From assembly GCA_036555515.1 (NCBI GenBank), contig DATBLC010000185.1, positions 43,112 to 107,111 on the forward strand: a stretch of DNA of 64,000 bases. The letters run 5' to 3'. The notes beneath the pieces were generated by a model that was not told the origin of the DNA, made no database searches, and saw nothing but the letters and a program-made list of their open reading frames with translations. This DNA comes from DATACQ01 sp036555515 (GTDB taxonomy: Bacteria > Desulfobacterota > Binatia > UBA9968). Both the position numbers and the translations under genes were made by a program. Positions 8,125 through 16,037 of this stretch are shown piece by piece; positions within the stretch are counted from its first letter, which is position 1, and each line of letters starts with the position of its first letter.

Positions 8125-9098
8125 GTCGCCAAGCTTGGAGCTGTTTGGTCATCGGCGCGTCATTAATCGTATCGTTTTTCGTCGCGCTCGCCATAGGCCC
8201 AGTGCGCATCTCTATATTGGCGATGTCCGGCAGCGACCGGGACATCCTTGTTAACCTGCGCCTGCCGCGGGTTCTCTCCGCCTTCTTCGTCGGCGGCGGA
8301 TTGGCGTTGGCCGGAGCCATCTTCCAGGGTCTTTTCCGTAACCCTATCGCCGATAGTTATCTGCTCGGCGTCTCTTCCGGCGCGTCCCTCGGCGCCGCGG
8401 CGGCCATTGTATTGCGGCTTGCCTCCCCTCTGGCCGATTTCGCTGCGGTGAGCTTTTTCGCCTTTATCGGTTCGCTCATGGCCCTCGGCCTGGTATTTTT
8501 CTTCGGTTTCCGAAAAGGCAGTTTCTCCATCTTTCGCTTACTGCTTTCCGGCCTGGGTGTCGGCTTATTTTTCTCATCGCTGGTTGCCCTCTTCATGCTC
8601 ATGGCCGGCGAAGAACTAAAAGCCTTGATCTTTTTCTTTCTCGGCGGCTTCTCCAGCTCGAGTTGGGATACCACCTGGGTTGCCATCGCTTGCATACCAT
8701 TCGCGGCACTGGCCGCGTGGTTCTTCGCTCCCGAGCTCAACGTGCTTTTGCTCGGTGAGGAAACCGCCCAAAGCAGTGGCATTCGCACGGGACGGATTCA
8801 GTTGCTCTACGCCGTCGTCGCCGCTTTGTTGACTTCGATATCGGTTTCAGTGGCTGGCTTGGTCGGTTTTGTCGGTCTTATCGTTCCCCATATGATCCGT
8901 TTGAGTTTCGGCGCCGATCACCGAATCTTATTTCCGTTCACTTTCTTTGCGGGGGGGATTTTTCTGGTACTCTGCGACGCTGCCGCACGCACGATGGCTG
9001 CCCCCGCCGAGATCCCCGTCGGTATCGTCACCTCGATAGTTGGCGTGCCGATCTTTCTCTATCTTATCCGCAAAACAACCGACGACTATGGCTTGTAG
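8121..9098 (+). CDS. btuC: Cobalamin ABC transporter permease, BtuC-like
   Basis: A 325-residue FecCD-family permease with about ten transmembrane helices. Family motifs are LRLPRVLSAFFVGGGLALAG in the second helix region, FRNPIADSYLLGVSSGASLG, and near the C-terminus the GLVGFVGLIVPHMIR segment that contacts the ATPase. It starts with a GTG that overlaps the btuF stop codon and ends two bases before the preferred btuD start, so the three genes form one tight operon. The window does not contain a second permease. Confidence 0.94.
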   Translation: MSRQAWSCLVIGASLIVSFFVALAIGPVRISILAMSGSDRDILVNLRLPRVLSAFFVGGGLALAGAIFQGLFRNPIADSYLLGVSSGASLGAAAAIVLRLASPLADFAAVSFFAFIGSLMALGLVFFFGFRKGSFSIFRLLLSGLGVGLFFSSLVALFMLMAGEELKALIFFFLGGFSSSSWDTTWVAIACIPFAALAAWFFAPELNVLLLGEETAQSSGIRTGRIQLLYAVVAALLTSISVSVAGLVGFVGLIVPHMIRLSFGADHRILFPFTFFAGGIFLVLCDAAARTMAAPAEIPVGIVTSIVGVPIFLYLIRKTTDDYGL

Positions 9099-9099
9099 G

Positions 9100-9909
9100 A
9101 TGCAATCACATTTCGCCATCGAAACGCGCCGTGTACACTTCGACTACCCTAACGGACTTGCCTTGACGGATATTACGTTTTCGATCGGCGCGGGCGAGCT
9201 GGTGGCGCTCATCGGCCCCAATGGCTCGGGCAAGACCACCTTACTAAAAATCTTACTGGGGATCCTGGCACCGAGCTCTGGCTCGGTGGAACTTTACGAC
9301 AAACCCTTGGCGTCCTACGCGCCGAAAGAACGGGCCAAGATCATCGCCTATGTTTCCCAACAGCCGGCGTTGAGCTTTCCCCTCACCGTCGGCGAACTGG
9401 TGGCCTTAGGCCGCTACCCTCATGCCTCGCGCAATGGTCTGCGGGGCGCGGACCGATTTGCCGTTGAAGCGGCCCTGAACCACACGGACTCGAAGCATCT
9501 AACGGAGCGCAACTTTAACACCCTGAGCGGCGGCGAGAAGCAGAAGGTTTTGATCGCCCGGGCCTTAGCCCAGTCGTCGCGCATACTGCTGCTCGACGAA
9601 CCAACATTGCATCTCGACATTTACTACCAACTGCAGATCTTGACGGCACTCAAAAAACTCTGCGCCGAACAGCGTATCACCGTCATTACCGTGCTGCACG
9701 ATGTGAATCTTGCCGCGTTGTTTGCCGATAAGGCGCTGTTGCTTAGCGCCGGCGCGCTGCGCGCCTTTGGGCCCGTCCGCGAGGTTCTCGATGAAACTAG
9801 CATCCGAGATCTATTGGGGGTTGGGATGAAAGCGCTGGAGGATCTACAAACTGGCGCCCGCTACTTCGTCCCACGCGATCCACTTGGTTCAAGGCGAGAT
9901 CGAGGATGA
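9100..9909 (+). CDS. btuD: Cobalamin ABC transporter ATP-binding protein, BtuD-like
   Basis: ABC ATPase that powers corrinoid import through BtuC. Walker A is GPNGSGKTT, the Q-loop is YVSQQPALSF, the signature is LSGGEKQKV, and Walker B is ILLLDEPTLHLD followed by the switch histidine in VLHDVNLA. The length of about 270 residues is normal for the BtuD/FecE group. The ATG at 9100 lies one base after the btuC stop; an in-frame ATG at 9088 inside btuC is the other option. The first residues MQSHFAIETRRVHFDYP fit the family start. Confidence 0.94.
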   Translation: MQSHFAIETRRVHFDYPNGLALTDITFSIGAGELVALIGPNGSGKTTLLKILLGILAPSSGSVELYDKPLASYAPKERAKIIAYVSQQPALSFPLTVGELVALGRYPHASRNGLRGADRFAVEAALNHTDSKHLTERNFNTLSGGEKQKVLIARALAQSSRILLLDEPTLHLDIYYQLQILTALKKLCAEQRITVITVLHDVNLAALFADKALLLSAGALRAFGPVREVLDETSIRDLLGVGMKALEDLQTGARYFVPRDPLGSRRDRG

Positions 9910-9964
9910 GAAATGTTATCCGAACAGGGGCGGGCACTAAAAGGCCCGGTTTAATACTGACGCC

Positions 9965-11485
9965 ATGGCGGCCAAAACCTTGATGGTTCAGGGAACCGGT
10001 TCCTCGGTGGGAAAAAGCGTCCTGGTCACCGCGTTGTGCCGGATTTTCAAACAGCAGGGCATGAACGTTGCCCCGTTCAAAGCGCAGAACATGTCGCTGA
10101 ATTCCGCTATCACCGCGGCCGGTGGCGAGATTGGCCGCGCCCAGGCGGTCCAGGCCGAGGCGGCGGGAGTTGCGCCGAGCGTAGAAATGAATCCGGTTCT
10201 GCTCAAACCGGAAGCCGATAACTGCTCTCAAATCATCGTCCGAGGGAAGCCTCTAACGAGAATCTCGGCTGCCGACTTTCCCCAGCTCAAAACGCAGCTT
10301 TGGAGCGCCATAACTGAATCCATAGATCTGCTGCGCAGCAATTTCGACGTAGTCGTGATCGAAGGCGCGGGTAGTCCGGCTGAAATCAATCTCAAAGACC
10401 GGGACCTGGTGAACATGAAGGTGGCGCTTTATTGCAACTCGCCGGTGCTGCTGGCGGCAGATATCGACCGCGGCGGTATTTTCGCCGCTCTCGTCGGCAC
10501 GATGGAACTGCTGGAGCCGGCGGAAAAAGCCCTGGTGAAAGCATTCATTGTCAACAAATTTCGCGGCGACGTTTCGTTGGTCAAGCCGGGAACCGATTGG
10601 TTGGAGCGACGTACGGGTATTCCCGTCGCGGGTATCATTCCCTACTACCACGATATCTATATTCCAGAGGAAGACTCCATCAGCCTGGAGAAACGCCATG
10701 CCATGAAGACACGGGGCGATTTTGACCTCGACATCGCCGTCGTCGCTCTGCCTCACATCGCGAATTTCGATGACTTCGATCCACTCGAGCGCGAACCGCG
10801 GGTTCGCCTCCGTTATGTGGAAGCCGGGGATCCTCTGGGCGCGCCGGATCTGATTATCCTTCCGGGAACGAAGAGCACGGTGGCCGATCTCGCCTACCTA
10901 CGACGAATCGGCTTGGCAACGGAGGTTCTTAGCCAGGTATCGCGGGGCTGCCCCATTATCGGCATCTGCGGCGGCTATCAAATCCTCGGCACCTCGATCC
11001 ACGATCCGGATAAAATCGAATCCGCACACACGCTAACCGCCGGCCTGGGACTCCTGCCCGTGCTCACTCGATTTTTGCCCGAGAAATCAACCCACCAGGT
11101 AACCGCTTGCATTTTGACAGGACGCGGCATTCTAGCCAAAGCCCACGGCATTGAAGTTTCCGGCTACGAGATTCACATGGGACAAACCAGCGGCGCCGAC
11201 TCTCTGCGGCCTTTCCAGATCCGCCGGCGCTCACTGGCACCCTGCGCAGACTTCGACGGGTTTCTAAGCGAGGATGGCAACGTTCTTGGCACGTACATGC
11301 ACGGGCTCTTCCATAACGACGATTTCCGCGCGGCAATCTTGCGCGAGCTTGCGGAACGTAAGGGCAGAACGCTTTCGGCGATTCCTACGTCATTCTCTGT
11401 CGACGAACAATACGATCGATTAGCAGACCTCGTGCGGAAAAACTTGAATATGGAATTGATCCTTCGACTCATTGATCGCGATTAA
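9965..11485 (+). CDS. cobQ: Cobyric acid synthase
   Basis: A 506-residue glutamine-dependent amidotransferase that amidates adenosylcobyrinate a,c-diamide to cobyric acid. The N-terminal dethiobiotin-synthetase-like ATPase domain has the P-loop GTGSSVGKS and continues with PFKAQNMSLNS and EGAGSPAEINL. The C-terminal class I amidotransferase domain has the nucleophile in GICGGYQ and the histidine in YMHGLFHN. The length is typical. It follows btuD by 55 bases. Apart from the unusual CobS-like gene no other corrin-ring genes are visible, so the remainder of the pathway must be elsewhere or the cell may salvage corrinoids. Confidence 0.95.
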   Translation: MAAKTLMVQGTGSSVGKSVLVTALCRIFKQQGMNVAPFKAQNMSLNSAITAAGGEIGRAQAVQAEAAGVAPSVEMNPVLLKPEADNCSQIIVRGKPLTRISAADFPQLKTQLWSAITESIDLLRSNFDVVVIEGAGSPAEINLKDRDLVNMKVALYCNSPVLLAADIDRGGIFAALVGTMELLEPAEKALVKAFIVNKFRGDVSLVKPGTDWLERRTGIPVAGIIPYYHDIYIPEEDSISLEKRHAMKTRGDFDLDIAVVALPHIANFDDFDPLEREPRVRLRYVEAGDPLGAPDLIILPGTKSTVADLAYLRRIGLATEVLSQVSRGCPIIGICGGYQILGTSIHDPDKIESAHTLTAGLGLLPVLTRFLPEKSTHQVTACILTGRGILAKAHGIEVSGYEIHMGQTSGADSLRPFQIRRRSLAPCADFDGFLSEDGNVLGTYMHGLFHNDDFRAAILRELAERKGRTLSAIPTSFSVDEQYDRLADLVRKNLNMELILRLIDRD

Positions 11486-11619
11486 ACTGGAAGTTCTCCT
11501 TTTAGCGAATCAACGACAGCTCAAAGCGTTAGTGCGTCATTGACAAACATCGAATTCTAATCGCATAGTTCAATGAGTGAAATTTTCTAATAACGGTATT
11601 GCAGTTCATGTATCCATAA

Positions 11620-12180
11620 ATCTGCCGCGCCCGTGGTGTTCTTTATCATTGCGACGCTGTGCAAGCCGCTGGAAAAGTTGAGATCGATCTTCGAAAAGTC
11701 TTGATCGATTATCTGTTGCTGACCGGCCATAAATTTCATGCGCCAAAAGGTATCGGCGCGCTTTATGTGAGACGCAAGACTCCGGTTTCGCCGTTTATTC
11801 ATGGCGGCCACCAGGAACGAAACCCGCGCGGCGGCACCGAAAGCGTGCCGCTGATCGTGGGGATAGGCAAAGCCGCGGAGTTGGCCCGCCAGCATCTCCC
11901 TGAATACGATAAGAAAATCCGCCCGCTTCGGGATGCCCTAGAGGAAGGAATTCTTGAGAAGGTTTCCGATACGGAATTGAACGGCGACGTGACTCAACGT
12001 CTTTCCAATACTACAAATATCTCGTTTCACGGCATTGAATCTGAAGCATTGCTCATGAAGCCCGAATGCGACGCCTCGCGGAATATGATCCGTTTTTCGC
12101 TGGATAGGGTAAACACAACGACCGACGTACATACGGCGCTGGCGGCTGTTAAACGCTCCGCCCAATTCCTCCGTGTCTGA
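11620..12180 (+). pseudogene. Cysteine desulfurase (NifS/IscS-type) remnant
   Basis: The reading frame from 11620 gives ICRARGVLYHCDAVQAAGK and then LTGHKFHAPKGIGALYVRR, HGGHQERNPRGGTESVP and NGDVTQRLSNTTNISFHGIE, the centre and C-terminal half of a class V aminotransferase. The PLP lysine in GHKFH survives. The N-terminal half is missing (a stop lies at 11617), and the loop that should hold the catalytic cysteine (CSSGSAC region) is deleted between EALLMKPECDASRN and IRFSLDR. It therefore cannot be a working desulfurase. It sits among other broken genes in an accessory patch after cobQ. Confidence 0.85.
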
Positions 12181-12184
12181 ACCA

Positions 12185-12579
12185 ATCCCGTGAAACTGCC
12201 GTCGGACGCGACCATCGCCAGCGACTATTTGGACGACACAACGTTCCCGTGCTACGCTAAATTTTTCCCTGGGTTTTGCCGCGATCTCGAAAGCATAGTT
12301 TGCAAAGAGATCATCTCGGAGGTTCAGCATCAAGCGAATACCTATGTGCGTGGGATGACCCGCTGAGCTGCGCCGTACCGCGGCTATTCCACCGCGATTC
12401 TTGAATGCCAGCTCTATAGATTCCGAAAGGCATTCCCGGACAAAGGCGAGTGCATCGATGAAGTTGCTCTTTCCTGAACCATTTGGTCAAACCAAGACCG
12501 TAAACGAACCGAGATTAACTGAAATTTGCGCGATGCTTTTATAATTTCTAATCTGGACCCGTCGGATGCAAGGGATCAT
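12185..12579 (-). pseudogene. AAA family ATPase, N-terminal remnant with stop in the Walker A motif
   Basis: From an ATG at 12579 the minus strand reads MIPCIRRVQIRNYKSIAQIS, then FTVLV-stop-PNGSGKSN, then FIDALAFVRECL and GHPTHIGIRL, the N-terminus of a RecF-like/AAA_21 ATPase. The first glycine of the Walker A motif is replaced by TGA (12489-12487), most simply a GGA to TGA change. Similarity stops near 12190, beside the end of the desulfurase remnant, so the C-terminal half is gone. Such ATPases are common in defence and plasmid cassettes, but this copy is dead. Confidence 0.8.
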
Positions 12580-12720
12580 AACGGTCTTGTTTCCGCTGAG
12601 GGGCAACGTCTCTCAATCATAAGAACTTTGAGACGGGTTTGCCAGTCGAAAAATGAGTCATAGCACGCCGATGACATTTCTAATTCATTTCCGGACCGAG
12701 GTATTGAAAATAATAAATGT

Positions 12721-12771
12721 CTACCGATTCGCCTTCCGGTACCCCAGCGCGTCTTGGAGGATGTTCGAAAA
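12721..12771 (-). pseudogene. C-terminal tail of an acyl-CoA dehydrogenase (remnant)
   Basis: Reading the minus strand towards 12721 gives FSNILQDALGYRKANR and a stop. The last eleven residues match the end of the intact acyl-CoA dehydrogenase at 14821 (IAQDALGYRKANR). The DNA differs at about one base in five, so this is the tail of an older paralogue and not a recent duplication. The rest of 12590-12864 has no gene that I can recognise. Confidence 0.6.
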
Positions 12772-12864
12772 CTGCCGAGGAAGTTTTCCGGATTCTGCGC
12801 GACCGACCGCACTCTGACAAGGCCGGAGAGCCAAAACTCGCCACTTCACGTTGCGATGCAATCG

Positions 12865-13254
12865 TTAATTGACGTCCCCAACGGACACCCATTTACACCG
12901 GCTGACAATTTCCCTCGCTTGGGATTTCGTCATACGTCCCTCAGGCCCGCTTCCATACAACAGAGCATGGGAAAGATTGTCGGGCAGAGGATCGCGCACG
13001 ACCTTGCAGCCAAGAGAACGAACAGTTCCAACTTCTATTTCAACCAAGGCGTGGTGTAGATAGCCTGCCAGGGCTTTTGCGGGCGTGGTCAAGGAAGCTA
13101 AGTCAACAGAAATTATGTTTGACTTCGATCTAAAGCTGGATGAAGCGGGACGGCGCTGCCCGGTTTCCGAGTCTAGAACCACATCGACGGGCCGAATCCG
13201 ATGTAACAAGCGCTCATCATCGCCGATGGAAACGTCGTCAACAGGCTCCGGCAC
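12865..13254 (-). CDS. Small uncharacterised protein, third gene of the TIGR04255 module
   Basis: A 129-residue soluble protein with no signal or membrane segment. It has the pattern DDERLLHRIRP, then GQRRPASSSFRS, ISVDLASLTTP and SLGCKVVRDPLPDNLSHAL, and ends KSQAREIVSRCKWV. From memory this resembles a widespread unnamed family of small bacterial proteins with RPSS-AF, SV-LA and VV-DP-P--HA blocks. Function is unknown. A GTG at 13254 with AAGGA seven bases upstream is the only possible start after the in-frame stop. It lies 38 bases after the middle gene of the module and is probably co-transcribed with it. Confidence 0.7.
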   Translation of the reverse strand: MPEPVDDVSIGDDERLLHRIRPVDVVLDSETGQRRPASSSFRSKSNIISVDLASLTTPAKALAGYLHHALVEIEVGTVRSLGCKVVRDPLPDNLSHALLYGSGPEGRMTKSQAREIVSRCKWVSVGDVN

Positions 13255-13292
13255 CGATGATTCCTTTTAATCAGAAGCTTGCTCCTTTTGCT

Positions 13293-13760
13293 CTATGCTA
13301 TTAACCACGCCAAAAGGGCACGTATTCTAGGAAAGTCTGCCAACGATATTTGACCTTCCTCTATCGGCTTGCCGTGGTGGCTCTTCAAATATTCTCCCGC
13401 CCCCTCGTCATTGATCTCGATCTCGAGCTCACGGGAATCGAAGCTCCACTCCAGCTGAACACCACCGCCCGAGACCGGAACGACGCGTGACGACACAAAA
13501 TAATCGAGGTCAATATCCAGTATTAGGCGCACTGCAGCCGTGACCGCATCCTCCGAAGGCGGAGGACTACCATAGCTATCCCAATCATGAGGCAGAGCAA
13601 GAAGCTGAAACAATTTTTTTATCGCGTCGACTTGCCATTGACTAAGCTCGCTCACCAAGACAACGCCGCTCCACTGCGGACTCGTATAAGATCGCTGCGC
13701 CTGGGGATACATCTGTCCTAGGCTGGAACTTGTCGATCTCGAGGATTGTAGGCCGTTCAT
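13293..13760 (-). CDS. Uncharacterised protein, second gene of the TIGR04255 module
   Basis: A 155-residue soluble protein that I do not recognise by name. The N-terminal 40 residues are rich in Ser and Gln and look disordered. The middle carries LLALPHDWDSYGSPPPSEDA, a WDSYG-x-PPP motif seen in uncharacterised bacterial proteins, followed by an alternating beta-rich half with VQLEWSFDSRELEIEI. The ATG at 13760 overlaps the stop of the TIGR04255 gene as ATGA, so the two are translationally coupled; an ATG at 13775 is possible. Base composition is more AT-rich than in the flanking metabolic genes. Confidence 0.72.
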   Translation of the reverse strand: MNGLQSSRSTSSSLGQMYPQAQRSYTSPQWSGVVLVSELSQWQVDAIKKLFQLLALPHDWDSYGSPPPSEDAVTAAVRLILDIDLDYFVSSRVVPVSGGGVQLEWSFDSRELEIEINDEGAGEYLKSHHGKPIEEGQISLADFPRIRALLAWLIA

Positions 13761-14590
13761 ACTTGCTTCCCCCAATGGTCATGCATCGCTTTCGTAGTAA
13801 AGTCCGTAAACCCATTCACAATCCACTCGTGTCCTAAATCGAGCCAGTCAAGTAAATGCTGCAAAGTTGATGATTCAGGTTTTCCTCTTGCCGTAAGATT
13901 GAGTTGTAAGATCTCTTTGGCGTCGGTACGGCGAATCGCCGGTTGCATTAACACATGAAGTCGGCCTTTTCCGTTAGGCAGAACGTATCTGGTCCCAATA
14001 TTCACGGATTCGGGTTCGGGAAGAAAGCTTCCGGAGATTTCTCCAGACCAACACGCGATAACATTTTTCAATTCACCGTAAGATTTCCAGCCGTGCCCGA
14101 GGTAAATGTGATTGACATACGTAATCTCGCACTGATTCACTTCCGGTTTCTCAAGTCCTGCTTCCGCCAAGAAACCGCAGAACTCTTCCCACTTCTCGGC
14201 AAAATTCGGCTTGATGTTTTCGTAGTGCGGATATACATCCGCATCCTTGACTTTGCGCCAGTTGAAAAGAAATCGATCTCTTTGGAGCTGAATCAACTTC
14301 GTTCCTGAACCGTCCTTAAACCAACACCTAATTTCGGGGATTTGGGCAAGCTCTATACTAACGCCAACGTGTTTCCACTGTCCTTCGCCGAACTCTTCGA
14401 TGACCGGTCCTAACGGTGGTTGAACTTCGTAGCCAGGATATTTGTCCCTAATTTTTGCCCAGTACAGCCCGAAGTGGGGAATAGAAAAATTAGTCAACGG
14501 CCTAAACTGGACACCGAGCACCGTTTCGATAACAGGCGGTCGGCTGTACTCGGGAAGAGTGCGATATTGGTTCTGGTTCGGGTTCGGCAC
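13757..14590 (-). CDS. TIGR04255 family protein, first gene of a three-gene accessory module
   Basis: A 277-residue soluble protein that fits the sporadically distributed TIGR04255 family in length (about 270) and in its start: RPPVIETVLGVQFRPL, then a PPLGPVIEEFG block. Further along are WRKVKD, KPEVNQCEITYVNHI and a C-terminal GHEWIVNGFTDFTTKAMHDHWG. The biochemical role of this family is not known. The start is a GTG with no visible ribosome binding site in an AT-rich leader. Its stop overlaps the next gene by four bases. Sporadic distribution, low GC and broken genes on the downstream side suggest horizontal arrival. Confidence 0.82.
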   Translation of the reverse strand: MPNPNQNQYRTLPEYSRPPVIETVLGVQFRPLTNFSIPHFGLYWAKIRDKYPGYEVQPPLGPVIEEFGEGQWKHVGVSIELAQIPEIRCWFKDGSGTKLIQLQRDRFLFNWRKVKDADVYPHYENIKPNFAEKWEEFCGFLAEAGLEKPEVNQCEITYVNHIYLGHGWKSYGELKNVIACWSGEISGSFLPEPESVNIGTRYVLPNGKGRLHVLMQPAIRRTDAKEILQLNLTARGKPESSTLQHLLDWLDLGHEWIVNGFTDFTTKAMHDHWGKQV

Positions 14591-14820
14591 TGTGCTAATT
14601 TATTCAATTGTTAGCAGACAGACGGTTTCGCTTCAAATACAGGAACTTTATCGATCTTTCAACTCGATGTCCTTTCGCATACAAGTATAGGCCTCCAATC
14701 CAGCCGCTTCAATGGAGATACGGGATAGGATCTGAAAAGTGGACCGGTTTGGAGTGCCGGAGGCTAATAGCGGTCGGCATCTGGCTTGGAATTAACAATT
14801 GGGCAGCGATCTGGTCCTTC

Positions 14821-15972
14821 TTACCGGTTCGCCTTTCTATACCCCAGAGCGTCCTGGGCGATGATCATCTTTTGGACGTTGGTCGAGCCTTCGACGATCT
14901 GGTACGACTTGGCGTCGCGGTAGTAGCGCTCCACGGGGAATTCGGTGGAATAGCCGTAGGCGCCGAGGATTTTCATTGCCGCGTCGGCGGCGAAATTGGC
15001 GGCTTCGGCGGCGGCGTACTTGCCGATGGACGTTTCCAGGTTGTTGGGTTTCCGTTGATCCGCCAGCCACGCCGCCCGGTAAACCAGCAGGCGCGCCGCT
15101 TCTTCGTGCGCGATCATCTGCGCGATCAAGTCCTGGTTCATCTGAAACTCGCCGATCTTCTGGCCAAATTGCACGCGCTGATTACAATAGCTCAGCGCCG
15201 CTTCCTTCGCCGCACGAGCCACGCCGAGGGCGCCGGCAGCGCAATTGAGCCGCGTTTGATTGAGCTGCCACATGCAGATTTTAAAACCATCGCCTTCGTT
15301 GCCGAGCCGGTTCGCCGCCGGAATGCGAAAGTTATCGAAGATCATCTCGCCGATGGGCGAGCAGTGGGCGCCGAGAGTTTCGAGCGGCTTGCGCGTCAGG
15401 CCGGGCTGATCCCAGTCGGCATAGAAAGCCGACATGCCGCGGTGTTTCTGCGACCGGTCGGTATAAGCGTAAATCAGGCCGCCGTCCGTTACCGGCGCGT
15501 TAGAGATCCAGATCTTGCTGCCGTTGAGCAGATAATTGTCGCCGTCTTTGGTCGCGGTGGTGCGCAGCGCCGCGACATCCGACCCGGCATCGGCCTCGGT
15601 GATCGCGAAGCAACCGATTTTCTCCGCCGAAACCAGCGGTGGAATGAAACTCTTTTTTTGCTCTTCCGTGCCAAATTGCAGCACGGTAACAGCCGGACCG
15701 ATCTGCATGTTGATCGCCACCCGCATGGCGCTATGCACTCGCGCGATTTCTTCGGTGATCAGAACCATAGCGAGAAACCCGAGCTCAGTGCCGCCGTAGG
15801 TTTCCGGAATCATAGTGCCATAGAAACCCAGCTCGCCCATTTTTTTGATGAGATCGCCACGAAAGTTTTTTTCCTTGTCGTCCTTGGCCGCCGTGGGCGC
15901 GATTTCCTTTTCGGCAAACTCCCGCGCCAGGTCGCGCACCGCAATCAGTTCATCCGATAGAGCGAAATCCAT
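14821..15972 (-). CDS. Acyl-CoA dehydrogenase (glutaryl-/cyclohexanecarboxyl-CoA type)
   Basis: A 383-residue flavoenzyme that oxidises an acyl-CoA at the alpha-beta position and passes electrons to ETF. The family blocks are CFAITEADAGSDVAALRTTA, FNGSKIWISN-like LLNGSKIWISNA, RVQFGQKIGEFQ and the C-terminal YYRDAKSYQIVEGSTNVQKM, which carries the catalytic glutamate. The ending IAQDALG resembles glutaryl-CoA and cyclohexanecarboxyl-CoA dehydrogenases more than short-chain enzymes, but the substrate is not proven. The ATG at 15972 has GGAGG seven bases upstream. It is the last gene of an SDR-ACAD-ACAD group. Confidence 0.9.
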   Translation of the reverse strand: MDFALSDELIAVRDLAREFAEKEIAPTAAKDDKEKNFRGDLIKKMGELGFYGTMIPETYGGTELGFLAMVLITEEIARVHSAMRVAINMQIGPAVTVLQFGTEEQKKSFIPPLVSAEKIGCFAITEADAGSDVAALRTTATKDGDNYLLNGSKIWISNAPVTDGGLIYAYTDRSQKHRGMSAFYADWDQPGLTRKPLETLGAHCSPIGEMIFDNFRIPAANRLGNEGDGFKICMWQLNQTRLNCAAGALGVARAAKEAALSYCNQRVQFGQKIGEFQMNQDLIAQMIAHEEAARLLVYRAAWLADQRKPNNLETSIGKYAAAEAANFAADAAMKILGAYGYSTEFPVERYYRDAKSYQIVEGSTNVQKMIIAQDALGYRKANR

Positions 15973-16001
15973 TGCTGTCCTCCGCAAGAAGCCGACAAGC
16001 C

Positions 16002-16029
16002 GTAGGGGACGGTCGCGACCGTTCCCTAC
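16002..16029. repeat. REP-like palindrome
   Basis: A 28-base near-perfect palindrome built on GTAGGG and CCCTAC around ACGGTCGCGACCGT. It lies between the two acyl-CoA dehydrogenase genes. It could act as a hairpin that sets their relative transcript levels. Confidence 0.6.
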
Positions 16030-16037
16030 AAAATCGT

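Noticed and set aside
12721..14866. Acyl-CoA dehydrogenase tails as attachment-site direct repeats of an integrative element
   Set aside because: The two sequences differ at about one base in five and no integrase is present, so they are paralogue ends and not att sites.
14608..15960. Long plus-strand open frame of 450 codons opposite the acyl-CoA dehydrogenase
   Set aside because: It is antisense to a clearly conserved acyl-CoA dehydrogenase, has His/Arg-rich low-quality composition and no ribosome binding site. It is a shadow of high GC codon use.
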